Shown here piece after piece: positions 36,964 through 45,469 of a stretch of 64,000 bases of DNA. Source of the stretch: Maribacter algicola (GTDB taxonomy: Bacteria > Bacteroidota > Bacteroidia > Flavobacteriales > Flavobacteriaceae); assembly GCF_003933245.1 (NCBI RefSeq), contig NZ_QUSX01000001.1, positions 310,001-374,000 on the forward strand, read 5' to 3'. Both the position numbers and the translations under genes were made by a program. The stretch's first letter is position 1. Each line of letters starts with the position of its first letter. Below the pieces are notes generated by a model. The model worked only from the letters and a program-made list of their open reading frames with translations, had not been told where the DNA came from and did no database searches.

Positions 36964-37979
36964 TGCGATTGGCATTCCTATTCCTGTTTTTATCCTGTGC
37001 TATCGGTTTTGGACAGTTTGTCAATTTAAATGAATCCGACTTTTCCAAGGCCGATAGCATCGCTTTTTCATATAAAGGACATAGCCTGAAAAACCCGCCT
37101 TTATTGACCTATGAGCTAACCAAGGACCTAACCACGGATGTAGAAAAATTCAGGGCCATTTTCACATGGGTATGCACTAATATTGAGAACGATTACCAAT
37201 CCTATCTGAAAACCCGGAAAAAAAGGAAGAAAATACAAAAGGACAGAGCCCGATTTTTAGCATGGAACGAAAGCTTTACCCCCAAAGTGTTTGAAAAATT
37301 GGTTGCCGAAAAAAGAACGGCCTGTACGGGATATGCCTACCTCATCAAGGAAATGGCAAACTTGGCCGGATTCCAAAGCGAAATCGTAAACGGATACGGC
37401 AGAACGCCCACCTTGCTTTTAGAGGAAAATGACCCGCCAAACCATTCCTGGAATACTGTAAAACTGGATGGAAAATGGTATCTGTGCGATGCCACATGGT
37501 CGGCGGGAAGGATTATGCTCGATGATTCCGGCCCAAGATTTGAACCGGATTATGATGATGTCTACTTCCTGCCAAATCCCGAATTATTCACAAAGAACCA
37601 CTACCCTTTGGAATTGGAACTGTCGCTACTTGAAGAGTTACCATCCCTGACCGATTTCATAGTAGCACCCGTGATTTACAAAGAGGCTTTTAGATTTGGT
37701 ATTGCACCAATCTTACCAGAAAAAATGCACTTGGAGGTTTTACGGGATGTAAACACTTCTTTTGAACTCAAAATACCTGAGGGTTTGGACGTAAAAAAAT
37801 TTAGGCTTGCCCTGAATAAAGGCGGTAAGGATGTGGAAGTTCAGCCAAAAATAACCCTGCTGAAACCTGGGAAAATTCGAATGGAATATACCTTTAATAG
37901 GACCGGACTTTATGACGCCCATATTGTATTTGATGGTGACAAAATTGCTACGTATGTTGTGAAAGTCCGTAGGAATTAA
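36963..37979 (+). CDS. Secreted transglutaminase-like cysteine protease-fold protein
   Basis: 338 residues with signal peptide MRLAFLFLFLSCAIGFG/Q. The transglutaminase-like core has a complete triad: Cys121 (TACTGYAYL), His161 (NHSWN) and Asp176 (CDATW). It is followed by a beta-rich C-terminal domain. It is translationally coupled (TAATG) to the Cys-motif protein. Members of this fold in bacteria are proteases, amidases or crosslinking enzymes; the substrate is unknown. Its stop overlaps the convergent LytTR gene by 4 bp. Confidence 0.88.
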   Translation: MRLAFLFLFLSCAIGFGQFVNLNESDFSKADSIAFSYKGHSLKNPPLLTYELTKDLTTDVEKFRAIFTWVCTNIENDYQSYLKTRKKRKKIQKDRARFLAWNESFTPKVFEKLVAEKRTACTGYAYLIKEMANLAGFQSEIVNGYGRTPTLLLEENDPPNHSWNTVKLDGKWYLCDATWSAGRIMLDDSGPRFEPDYDDVYFLPNPELFTKNHYPLELELSLLEELPSLTDFIVAPVIYKEAFRFGIAPILPEKMHLEVLRDVNTSFELKIPEGLDVKKFRLALNKGGKDVEVQPKITLLKPGKIRMEYTFNRTGLYDAHIVFDGDKIATYVVKVRRN

Positions 37980-38710
37980 AGACTCATTTTGTCCTTGAAA
38001 AGGTAGGATTGTCTTCTAGATACTTCAATTTCTTCGCCGTTGGCCATGGTCAATTTTAGTTTCCCATTAAACCAAGGTACCACATTGGCGATAAAATTTG
38101 TGTTGATAATCTGTTGCCGATTGGCCCTGAAAAAATACTTCTCCGGAAGCTTTTCCTCTACCTGGTTCAAAGATTTGTAGAGCATAGGTTTTTCATCTTG
38201 GAAAAAGACACGGGTATAATTCCCAACAATCTCAAAGTGGGAAATATCCCCCACCTTTATAAGCCAGCATTTTTCACCGTCCTTGATGAAAATTTGACTG
38301 TTACCCGTCAATCGTTCCGTGTTTTCCTTGGTAGTAGCTTCCCTATTTTTGCTGAGTTTTTCCTCCACCTTTTCCATGGCCTGCGCGAAACGTTTTTCAT
38401 TGATGGGTTTTAGCAAATAGTCCAAAGCGTTGTACTCAAAGGATTTTATGGCATATTCATCAAAGGCGGTCGTGAAGATGGTAATTGGAACCTCATCTAA
38501 CATCTCCAAAAGTTCAAAACCGTCTTTTTCGGGCATGTTGATATCCAAAAAAAGTAAATCAGGATTGTGCTCCTCAATAAGTGCAAAACCTTTATCCACA
38601 TTTTCGGCCTCCCCTATGACTTCTATGTTTGGATAGCTTTTGATCAGTTCCTTCAACTCGTTTCTGGCAAGCCGCGAATCCTCTACGATGACTGCTTTAA
38701 TTTGGCTCAT
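37976..38710 (-). CDS. LytTR-family response regulator
   Basis: 244 residues. A receiver domain with phospho-acceptor Asp56 (LLFLDINMP) is followed by a LytTR DNA-binding domain (about 140-244, containing YFFRANRQQIINTNFIANVV). It starts with a 4-bp overlap of the sensor kinase stop, so the two are one operon. LytTR proteins typically bind two imperfect 9-bp direct repeats; a matching site lies at 40215-40244, upstream of a neighbouring gene. Confidence 0.95.
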   Translation of the reverse strand: MSQIKAVIVEDSRLARNELKELIKSYPNIEVIGEAENVDKGFALIEEHNPDLLFLDINMPEKDGFELLEMLDEVPITIFTTAFDEYAIKSFEYNALDYLLKPINEKRFAQAMEKVEEKLSKNREATTKENTERLTGNSQIFIKDGEKCWLIKVGDISHFEIVGNYTRVFFQDEKPMLYKSLNQVEEKLPEKYFFRANRQQIINTNFIANVVPWFNGKLKLTMANGEEIEVSRRQSYLFKDKMSL

Positions 38711-39777
38711 GTTAGTGGGATATTTATGGTCGCTACAACTTCACCATTTATTTCCTCAATGGAGAAATTGGCTTGGTCTCCGTATAAAAGTCGTAACCTT
38801 TGTTTGATGTTCTTGAGCCCCAATTGCGTAGAATCTTCCGCAATTTGCAAGGTTCCTGTATTTAGGACCTTTATAATCAAATCCTGATTCTCAATGCCAG
38901 TAACGAGTTTTATGGTGCCACCCGCTTTGAGTTTGGATATACCATGCTTGGTGGCATTTTCGACCAACAACTGAATAATCATGGGCGGTATTTTAATTTC
39001 CAACGTTTCGCTTTGGACCTCTTTTAAAAATTGCAGTCTATCCTCAAATTGAATCTTGGATAGTGCTATATAGTTATCCACCATTTCCAACTCCTCTACA
39101 AGTTTGATCGAGTTGATATTGTTCTTGGTAAGGGAGTATCGAAGCATTTCTGAGAGCTTGGTCAACATATCCCTTGACTTCTCAACATCCTCCAACATTA
39201 ACCCACGGATGTTATTCAGGCTATTGAACATAAAATGTGGATTAATCTGTCCTTTTAAAGTGTTCAGTTGGGCCTGTCTAAGGCTAGCATTTAGTTCGGC
39301 GCGTTCTACCCTATTTGCGTTGAGCTTTGCTGCTATCTTTACGGATAAATAAAAAATGGTCCAGCCAAAAATCGTAATAAAGGAATTGATCAACATCAAT
39401 CCCAAACCAAATTCCTTGTACATTTCCGGTACCTTAACATCTTCTTCCCCACATTTACCCATATAGTAGCCTGTACCATATGAAAGTCCAAAATAAATAA
39501 GGGAAACCACGGAAATCCCAATTAGAATTTTTAGTATTTGACTGGTCTCAAATGCATCAAAATTGAGTATCCGCTTTAAATAAAATCGTAAAAGACTCGT
39601 GGAAAAGACGCCTATTAAAAAGGTGGACAAAAGACCGTATTTGAACAGGTTGGTGGCTTTGTACCCGTCAGCATCCGGTGTAAAGGCATAAGCGATAAAT
39701 ACCAGACCACCCCAGGAAAGGAGCTGGACCAACCAAAATGAAATTGCCCATCTATGTTTTTTTATAAAGGAAGCCAT
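38707..39777 (-). CDS. LytS-type sensor histidine kinase (His_kinase/HATPase)
   Basis: 356 residues. Four membrane helices (about 10-31, 46-63, 82-101 and 123-146), a coiled linker, then the phospho-acceptor region QINPHFMFNSLNNIRG with His181, the N box LLVENATKHGI and GLKNIKQRLRLLYG of the ATPase. The sensor input is confined to the membrane/periplasmic loops, one of which contains the Cys-rich GYYMGKCGEEDV. It pairs with the LytTR regulator downstream. The signal is unknown. Confidence 0.94.
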   Translation of the reverse strand: MASFIKKHRWAISFWLVQLLSWGGLVFIAYAFTPDADGYKATNLFKYGLLSTFLIGVFSTSLLRFYLKRILNFDAFETSQILKILIGISVVSLIYFGLSYGTGYYMGKCGEEDVKVPEMYKEFGLGLMLINSFITIFGWTIFYLSVKIAAKLNANRVERAELNASLRQAQLNTLKGQINPHFMFNSLNNIRGLMLEDVEKSRDMLTKLSEMLRYSLTKNNINSIKLVEELEMVDNYIALSKIQFEDRLQFLKEVQSETLEIKIPPMIIQLLVENATKHGISKLKAGGTIKLVTGIENQDLIIKVLNTGTLQIAEDSTQLGLKNIKQRLRLLYGDQANFSIEEINGEVVATINIPLT

Positions 39778-39807
39778 ACGGGAATGTAAAGGTAATTATA
39801 GGGGGAA

Positions 39808-39841
39808 CAAAAAAATAGTTTCAGCCAAATAGGCTGAAACT
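39808..39841 (-). terminator. Rho-independent terminator after the small membrane protein gene
   Basis: A perfect 10-bp stem agtttcagcc/ggctgaaact (39817-39826 and 39832-39841) with a 5-base loop is followed on the minus strand by a run of about seven T (39809-39815). It would end transcription from the gene at 39941-40141 before the histidine kinase, so the two-component operon must have its own promoter in the short gap or be fed by read-through. Confidence 0.85.
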
Positions 39842-39940
39842 AAAATAAGATTTGAATTACCAATACCATAATAAATTTTACAATTGCAATCATGCTATTT
39901 GTTTTTGTGATTAATGGATTCGGTCGATAACACTCTTTTG

Positions 39941-40141
39941 CTACTTGATGATTTTCTTACTGGAGATTTCTTCTTTGTTTTCTTTGTGCAATAGAGAAAC
40001 TCCAACTAGGATCAACCCGGCATACAGCGGAAAAAAGTAGTTCATTAAGTTTAAATCATTTAAAGCTCCTAAAAGGGATACCAATACGGTTAAGGTCCCT
40101 ATGGCTAATACAGTTACTTTAGTTTTGTCGATTGTTTTCAT
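39941..40141 (-). CDS. Small two-helix membrane protein, putative LytTR target
   Basis: 66 residues with two membrane segments (VTVLAIGTLTVLVSLLGAL and NYFFPLYAGLILVGVSLL) and a charged tail (HKENKEEISSKKIIK). No family is recognised. It lies between the DUF4136 gene and the LytTR kinase/regulator operon on the same strand, has its own terminator and a LytTR-type operator about 75-105 bp upstream, so it is a candidate target of that system. Small membrane proteins are common LytTR targets in other bacteria. Confidence 0.78.
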   Translation of the reverse strand: MKTIDKTKVTVLAIGTLTVLVSLLGALNDLNLMNYFFPLYAGLILVGVSLLHKENKEEISSKKIIK

Positions 40142-40173
40142 GATGTTGTTTTTTAATTGTTAATACTACGATG

Positions 40174-40181
40174 TAAAACTA
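40174..40181 (-). promoter_or_regulatory. -7 element of the small membrane protein gene
   Basis: On the minus strand the sequence is TAGTTTTA, a one-mismatch form of TAnnTTTG. The -33 position, 19 bp upstream, carries a poor match, as expected for a promoter needing an activator. It lies 33 bp downstream of the direct-repeat pair at 40215-40244, a spacing compatible with activation. Confidence 0.45.
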
Positions 40182-40214
40182 TAGAGCCATCTCGAGAAAA
40201 CTAAAAGGTTTATG

Positions 40215-40244
40215 ACGAACGGTAGAAAGTCGTCACCGAACGGA
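40215..40244 (-). promoter_or_regulatory. Putative LytTR-regulator binding site (direct repeats)
   Basis: Read on the minus strand: TCCGTTCGG (40236-40244), a 12-bp spacer, then ACCGTTCGT (40215-40223). Both 9-mers fit the LytTR consensus as I recall it, [TA][AC][CA]GTTN[AG][TG], and the 12-bp spacer is the classical value. The site lies upstream of the small membrane protein gene next to the LytTR operon. This is a sequence match; binding is not shown. Confidence 0.7.
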
Positions 40245-40315
40245 AGTTTTTCCTAGATAAATTGTAATATATTGAAAATCAATTATTTAAAACCTATAAA
40301 TTGAGGCTACCATTC

Positions 40316-40359
40316 CTCAAAAACCCTATATACTAGAGCTTGGCGAAGAAAAATAGGGT
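40316..40359 (-). terminator. Possible weak terminator of the DUF4136 gene
   Basis: A 7-bp perfect inverted repeat, accctat/atagggt (40323-40329 and 40353-40359), with a 23-bp loop is followed on the minus strand by TTTTTGA. The long loop and short T-run make this a weak candidate; it lies 26 bp after the DUF4136 stop. Confidence 0.4.
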
Positions 40360-40384
40360 ATTTAAAAAAGTCTTTTGGAAACTA

Positions 40385-40912
40385 TTATTTTCTGGTTTTG
40401 GGCGGGTACTTTTCAAATATTTCAGCAACTAGTTCTTGCATTTTTTCTTCTTTTATGGTAGGTGGGGCACCCTCTTTATATGGCTGTGTACCGATCGCCT
40501 GCCAAACCAATACATCCTTTCTGGCATCGATGAAGTTAATTTCAATTTCCCGGGTAAGATTGGGACTCCCAACAGGAATCCCCACGGATACGCCACCACC
40601 GAGGCCCCCATTGCCACCACCAAGTCCAACGCCCATGGTGTTACCTGATTGGCTTTCAAAAATCAAGCTTTTTACATCTATTAGGAGGTCTGGTTCTTCA
40701 GAAAATTTTAAGCCCTTGGATTGGAGTGTTATATCCATGGCCCTAAAGAAGCGTTTCTCGTCTAGTTCAGGAATACCGGTCTGCATGTCCTCTAAATAAT
40801 TATAGGTATTATAGGCGGAAAAATCCGATTCCCGCTCATAATCGTAGTTTACTTTTATGGTGCTGCACGATACAAAAAGTAGCATCAGCACTAGTATATA
40901 TAAATATTTCAT
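40385..40912 (-). CDS. DUF4136-domain lipoprotein
   Basis: 175 residues. A lipoprotein signal ends at Cys16 (LVLMLLFVSC). The mature domain begins VNYDYERESDFSAYNTYNYL, the recognisable start of DUF4136, and contains a glycine-rich loop (GVGLGGGNGGLGGGVSVGIP). The family is periplasmic and of unknown function. A short inverted repeat, ctcga-tag-tcgag, lies at 40926-40938 in the leader. It is monocistronic by orientation and spacing. Confidence 0.88.
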   Translation of the reverse strand: MKYLYILVLMLLFVSCSTIKVNYDYERESDFSAYNTYNYLEDMQTGIPELDEKRFFRAMDITLQSKGLKFSEEPDLLIDVKSLIFESQSGNTMGVGLGGGNGGLGGGVSVGIPVGSPNLTREIEINFIDARKDVLVWQAIGTQPYKEGAPPTIKEEKMQELVAEIFEKYPPKTRK

Positions 40913-41033
40913 CCTGAATATTTTACTCGATAGTCGAGATTTAAATGCTCCAAAACTTACCTCTAATTCAAACTTTTTTTGCTTTGAATGCTTTGTGTGC
41001 TTGCTCCGAGGTTACCTTAAGATAGTAAAAAAA

Positions 41034-41744
41034 TCAATCCTCCTCTTTCTTGTCCACACTTTTTGTAAGCGCAGAGGAAATAATCCCGGTTGGAATAGCC
41101 ACGATACCTAAACCGATCATCAGAATAAAAAAAGTAAAAATCCTACCGCCTACCGTTATTGGGTACACATCCCCATAGCCAACCGTAGTAAGTGTTATGA
41201 TAGCCCACCAAAGGCTATCAAAGACCGAAGAAAAATGCTCCGGCTGGGCTTTATTTTCAAAATAATAGATTCCCACCGCGGAAAAGTAGATCAAGATCAA
41301 AGTGACAAACAGAAATAGAAAAATTTCCTCCTTGGCCATTACAAGGGCCCTGGTGAAATGTTTTATGGCCCTATTATAGCGCATTAATTTTAACATTCTG
41401 AAAAGGCGAAGGAACCTCAAAGCCCTTAGAGACCTAAGGTCGACACCCAGGGCAAGGTAAAAAGGCAAAATCGCCAAGAAATCTATAATACCAAAAAAAC
41501 TGAAAATAAACTTGGTTTTTTTATCGGCTACATAAATACGCAACAGATATTCCAAAGTGAAGACTATCACACAAACAATCTCGATGCCCCGCAGTAAACT
41601 CCTCGTTTTGGGTTCCAAATCAGGAACGGTCTCAAAGGAAAAGGAGACAATGGAAACAAAGATTAAAATCTGGATAAAATAAGCGAAAAACCGACTCTTA
41701 GGATTATCATTCAACTCAACAATATTTTTTAGATACCGTTTCAT
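41034..41744 (-). CDS. Voltage-gated-type potassium channel (ion transport family)
   Basis: 236 residues with six membrane segments. The S4-like arginine-rich helix RSLRALRFLRLFRMLKLMRY (about 104-123) and the selectivity filter TVGYGD (187-192) are both intact, so it looks like a voltage-sensing K+ channel subunit of the KvAP class. A short charged C terminus (SVDKKEED) lacks a regulatory domain. It forms a single-gene unit upstream of obgE's end with 98 bp between. Confidence 0.93.
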   Translation of the reverse strand: MKRYLKNIVELNDNPKSRFFAYFIQILIFVSIVSFSFETVPDLEPKTRSLLRGIEIVCVIVFTLEYLLRIYVADKKTKFIFSFFGIIDFLAILPFYLALGVDLRSLRALRFLRLFRMLKLMRYNRAIKHFTRALVMAKEEIFLFLFVTLILIYFSAVGIYYFENKAQPEHFSSVFDSLWWAIITLTTVGYGDVYPITVGGRIFTFFILMIGLGIVAIPTGIISSALTKSVDKKEED

Positions 41745-41842
41745 CTGTGAAAATTTATTGTTTATTAAAGGTCATATGTAATTCGCTGACAATTATTCTA
41801 GTAGAAATCAGCAAAAATTGGCCCATTTCATCAAAAAAGTTT

Positions 41843-42844
41843 TTAATCATTCAGCATTTGCCAAAGTTTGTCCTTTAGTTCCGTAATGCCAATTTGTGCT
41901 ACGGATGATATAAACATGTAAGGGATTCCCTTAAAATCCACATCCAACTCCTTTTTCATTTCGTCCATCAATTCGGCATCCAACATGTCACATTTTGAAA
42001 TGGCTATGAGTCGTTCCTTGTGCAACAATTCTGGATTATATCTTCTTAGTTCGTCCAATAAAATGGCATACTCCTGACTAATGTCCTTGCTATCGGCAGG
42101 AATCAAAAATAATAAGGTAGCATTTCGCTCAATATGGCGTAAGAAATAATGGCCAAGACCCTTTCCCTCCGCGGCTCCTTCTATGATACCCGGAATATCG
42201 GCCATGACGAAACTTTGAAAATCTCGGTATTCCACAATCCCCAAATTGGGTTTAAGCGTGGTGAACTCATAATCGGCGATTTTGGGCTTTGCCGAAGTTA
42301 TCACGGAAAGTAAAGTAGACTTTCCAGCGTTTGGAAAACCTACTAGCCCCACATCTGCCAAAATCTTCAGTTCCAATAGAAAATATCCCTCTTGACCGGG
42401 AATACCGGGCTGGGCATATCTTGGCGTTTGGTTGGTGGATGTCTTGAAATGCCAGTTTCCGAGTCCGCCCATACCGCCTTCCAAGGCAATTTTCTCCTCG
42501 CCATGTTCCGTTATCTCGAACAGGACCTCATCGGTATCAGGGTCTTTTACAACGGTTCCTAGGGGTACGTCCAAATATACATCTGCACCATCTGCACCGG
42601 TACTTCTGTTTTTACTTCCATGCTCCCCATGACCGGCCTTAAAATGTTTTTTGAACTTGAAATTCACCAAGGTCCAAAGATTCTGGTTGCCCCTGATGAT
42701 TACATGACCTCCACGTCCACCGTCCCCTCCATCTGGACCACCTTTGGCAACATATTTCTCGCGATGAAGGTGCATGGATCCCTTACCTCCGTTGCCTGAT
42801 GCCAAGTGCACTTTTACATAGTCTACAAAATTACCTTCGGTCAT
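41843..42844 (-). CDS. obgE: GTPase ObgE/CgtA
   Basis: 333 residues. The glycine-rich Obg fold ([38 protein letters not shown]) is followed by the G domain with GFPNAGKST (169-177), [14 protein letters not shown] and ISKCDM. Obg acts in late large-subunit assembly and in ppGpp-linked growth control. It lacks a long C-terminal extension. A -7-like TAGCTTTG lies at 42872-42879, 28 bp before the ATG. Confidence 0.96.
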   Translation of the reverse strand: MTEGNFVDYVKVHLASGNGGKGSMHLHREKYVAKGGPDGGDGGRGGHVIIRGNQNLWTLVNFKFKKHFKAGHGEHGSKNRSTGADGADVYLDVPLGTVVKDPDTDEVLFEITEHGEEKIALEGGMGGLGNWHFKTSTNQTPRYAQPGIPGQEGYFLLELKILADVGLVGFPNAGKSTLLSVITSAKPKIADYEFTTLKPNLGIVEYRDFQSFVMADIPGIIEGAAEGKGLGHYFLRHIERNATLLFLIPADSKDISQEYAILLDELRRYNPELLHKERLIAISKCDMLDAELMDEMKKELDVDFKGIPYMFISSVAQIGITELKDKLWQMLND

Positions 42845-42871
42845 CTTGAATGGATTAATTTAAATTGAGTA

Positions 42872-42879
42872 CAAAGCTA
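42872..42879 (-). promoter_or_regulatory. -7 element of obgE
   Basis: On the minus strand TAGCTTTG matches TAnnTTTG exactly. TTTG occurs 23 bp upstream (42903-42906), longer than the usual 19-21, so only the -7 element is well supported. It lies just past the 3' end of the 45-residue small gene. Confidence 0.5.
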
Positions 42880-42911
42880 CACAATTAAGAAGGAAGGAAG
42901 GACAAAGGATT

Positions 42912-43049
42912 TTATGACAAGGGATCATAAAAATAAAACAGATATACCAAATAGCCTATTGCGATTAATATCATGGCAAGCATGGAACCGCAACCAATAA
43001 AAAAACAGCTCTTTAGCGCGTCTTTTGGTCTTATGACCTCCTCTGCCAT
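42912..43049 (-). CDS. Small membrane protein (45 residues), short ORF
   Basis: 45 residues, MAEEVIRPKDALKSCFFIGC onward, ending YLFYFYDPLS. A hydrophilic head of 14 residues is followed by one hydrophobic helix (about 15-41) with Cys15, Cys20 and a Gly pair. It sits between hpt-adk and obgE on the same strand. No family is recognised; composition is protein-like and the ORF is well placed in the operon gap, so I call it a probable gene. Confidence 0.6.
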   Translation of the reverse strand: MAEEVIRPKDALKSCFFIGCGSMLAMILIAIGYLVYLFYFYDPLS

Positions 43050-43103
43050 TAGGTATCTATATTTATTCCCGATTTAATTACGAGAAATCTGAAAAAACGG
43101 TAG

Positions 43104-44210
43104 CTATAATGAATCAATGACCTTTGTCAAACGTTGGGTAATCTCATCGATGCTTCCAATTCCATTGACACTATGAAATTTATGTTGCTCCTCATAGTAA
43201 TCCTTTAAAGGTGCCGTCTTTGAATTATATTCCTCAAACCTGTTCCTAATCTTGGATACATCCTGATCATCAGACCTACCGCTATTCTTCCCTCTTTCCA
43301 AAAGGCGCTCTATAAGGATATCATCGTTTGCTTCCAGCGCTATGGTGGCATCCACTTTCATATCCTTGGATTCCAAAAAATTGTCCAAGGCCTCTGCCTG
43401 GGCGGTCGTCCTAGGAAAACCGTCGAAAATAAATCCATCGGCATCCGGATTTTTATCCACTTCGTCCTCCAACATTTTTATTGTCACCTCATCAGGCACC
43501 AATTCGCCTTTATCAATATAGGATTTTGCCAAGGTTCCCAATTCCGTACCATTTTTAATATTATAACGGAACACATCTCCCGTAGAAATATGTTTTAAGT
43601 TATACTTCTCCTTTAAAAATTGGGCTTGTGTGCCCTTGCCCGCCCCTGGTTTTCCAAACAGTACAAGATTGATCATATATTTTTGGTTTAATTGGTAAAC
43701 TTCCCTAAGATTCCTTCCTAATTCCTTGTAATCCAGCCCATACCCTACTATAAATTTATCCGGAATCTCAAGCCCTACATAATCGATGGCATATTCGCCA
43801 TTATAGACTTCCGCTTTATAAAAAAGGCTCGCAATCTTAAATTCCTTCACCTTGGTATTGCTGAACAAGTGCACCAATTTCTGCAAGGTGCGTCCTGTAT
43901 CGATGATATCCTCTAGAATGATGATACTTCGCCCTTCAATATTGTCCGGCACATCCAACAAGGTTTCCACGATACCCGTAGAGGTAAGCCCTTGGTAGGA
44001 GCTTAACTTAACGAACGAGACTTCGCATGAATAGGGGTATTCCTTTAGAAAATCAGATACAAACATAAAGGCCCCATTGAGAACCCCTACAAAAATGGGC
44101 GTATCATCCTTGTAGTCCACGGCAATTTCCTGTGCCATCCGCTGAATGGCCCCCAAGATTTGCTTTTCACTAAGAAAAGGTTTGAAATATTTGTCGTGTA
44201 ACCGTATCAA
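43104..44210 (-). CDS. adk: Fused hypoxanthine phosphoribosyltransferase / adenylate kinase
   Basis: 368 residues in two parts. Residues 1-177 are an HPRT with the PRPP loop EDIIDTGRT (100-108). From Met179 an adenylate kinase follows with P-loop GKPGAGKGT (186-194), NMP-binding region and a short LID (GKNSGRSDDQDVSK) rather than the zinc-bearing type. The two reactions, salvage of hypoxanthine/guanine and AMP/ADP interconversion, both concern purine nucleotides. An internal ATG at 43676 sits exactly at the kinase domain, so a separate kinase product is possible. The fusion appears in other flavobacteria to my knowledge. Confidence 0.94.
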   Translation of the reverse strand: MIRLHDKYFKPFLSEKQILGAIQRMAQEIAVDYKDDTPIFVGVLNGAFMFVSDFLKEYPYSCEVSFVKLSSYQGLTSTGIVETLLDVPDNIEGRSIIILEDIIDTGRTLQKLVHLFSNTKVKEFKIASLFYKAEVYNGEYAIDYVGLEIPDKFIVGYGLDYKELGRNLREVYQLNQKYMINLVLFGKPGAGKGTQAQFLKEKYNLKHISTGDVFRYNIKNGTELGTLAKSYIDKGELVPDEVTIKMLEDEVDKNPDADGFIFDGFPRTTAQAEALDNFLESKDMKVDATIALEANDDILIERLLERGKNSGRSDDQDVSKIRNRFEEYNSKTAPLKDYYEEQHKFHSVNGIGSIDEITQRLTKVIDSL

Positions 44211-44311
44211 TTTTAAAAAATTAGTAAGGTTGGCAAATATAGGGTTTTGAGGTGTGTTTTTGAATATCGGGGAAACAGATTCTAAGATTTAAGCGTATTT
44301 TTGCGGTACGT

Positions 44312-45466
44312 ATGAACTATTTTTCTTCTGATTTTAAATTAGGAATCCTTGGCGGGGGCCAACTGGGTAAAATGATGCTCTATGAGACCCGAAAGTGGGA
44401 TGTCTGGACCAAGGTTTTGGATGCCTCACCAGAGGCTCCCTGTAAAATCTCATGTGACCAATTTGTCCAAGGCGAATTACTTGACTTTGAAACAGTCTAT
44501 AATTTTGGCCAAGGCTTGGACGTCCTTACCATAGAAATCGAAAATGTAAACCTAGATGCTTTGGAGCGTTTGGAAAAGGAGGGTTTAAAAGTATTTCCAC
44601 AGCCCAGAGCGTTACGTATAATTCAAAATAAGGCCAAACAGAAGCTTTTTTATGTGGACCATGATATCCCCACCGCAGAATTTCAACGTTTTGCCTATTT
44701 GAGCGAAATTGAGGACAGCATCAATAATGGCGGATTGAAACTGCCCTTTGTATGGAAAGTCGCTCAATTTGGCTATGATGGCCAGGGCGTAAAAGTGGTT
44801 AGGTCGCTTGCCGACCTGCAAGGCCTGCCCAAAGGAGAGTGTATCGCTGAAACGATGATTCCCTTCAAAAACGAACTGGCGGTCATTGTTGCTCGGAATT
44901 CAAAGGGTGAAACAAAGACCTACCCTGTCGTAGAAATGGAATTTCACCCCGAAGCCAACCAAGTGGAATACGTAATCTGCCCGGCAAGGATCGATGATAA
45001 AGTTGCGACAAAGGCACGGGAACTTGCATTACATGTTGCCGAAAAAATTGGTCTTACAGGTTTATTGGCCGTGGAGATGTTCCAGACCCAAGACGATCAA
45101 ATACTAGTCAACGAGGTAGCCCCAAGACCCCACAATAGCGGACATTACAGTATTGAAGCAAGCTATACGAATCAGTTTGAACAACACATTCGCTGCATCC
45201 TGAACTTACCTTTGGGCGCTACCGAAAGTAAAGTTGCAGGAATTATGGTGAATCTGGTAGGTGCCGAAGGCCATACCGGCGATGTGGTGTATGAAAACAT
45301 GGAAGAGATTTTAAAACTTGAGGGTGTTACGCCCCACATCTATGGAAAAAAACAAACGAGGCCTTTCCGAAAAATGGGCCATGTCACCATAGTGAACCCA
45401 GATATTGACCAAGCCAGAAAAACAGCGCAACAGGTAAAGGAAACAATTAAAGTAATCAGTAAATAA
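44312..45466 (+). CDS. purK: N5-carboxyaminoimidazole ribonucleotide synthase
   Basis: 384 residues, ATP-grasp fold. The Rossmann start GILGGGQLGKMMLYETRKWD, the ATP-binding region (KVAQFGYDGQGVKVV) and the metal-binding VNEVAPRPHNSGHYSIEASY are all present. It makes N5-CAIR from AIR, ATP and bicarbonate in purine synthesis. It precedes purE by 3 bp and is divergent from hpt-adk across a 101-bp gap. TATTTTTG at 44296-44303 fits a -7 element and would give a very short leader. Confidence 0.95.
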   Translation: MNYFSSDFKLGILGGGQLGKMMLYETRKWDVWTKVLDASPEAPCKISCDQFVQGELLDFETVYNFGQGLDVLTIEIENVNLDALERLEKEGLKVFPQPRALRIIQNKAKQKLFYVDHDIPTAEFQRFAYLSEIEDSINNGGLKLPFVWKVAQFGYDGQGVKVVRSLADLQGLPKGECIAETMIPFKNELAVIVARNSKGETKTYPVVEMEFHPEANQVEYVICPARIDDKVATKARELALHVAEKIGLTGLLAVEMFQTQDDQILVNEVAPRPHNSGHYSIEASYTNQFEQHIRCILNLPLGATESKVAGIMVNLVGAEGHTGDVVYENMEEILKLEGVTPHIYGKKQTRPFRKMGHVTIVNPDIDQARKTAQQVKETIKVISK

Positions 45467-45469
45467 GTT

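Noticed and set aside
39840-39893. 17-residue hydrophobic ORF (MIAIVKFIMVLVIQILF) on the minus strand upstream of the histidine kinase
   Set aside because: Its stop codon lies in the terminator stem and its length and composition are not distinguishable from chance in AT-rich DNA.
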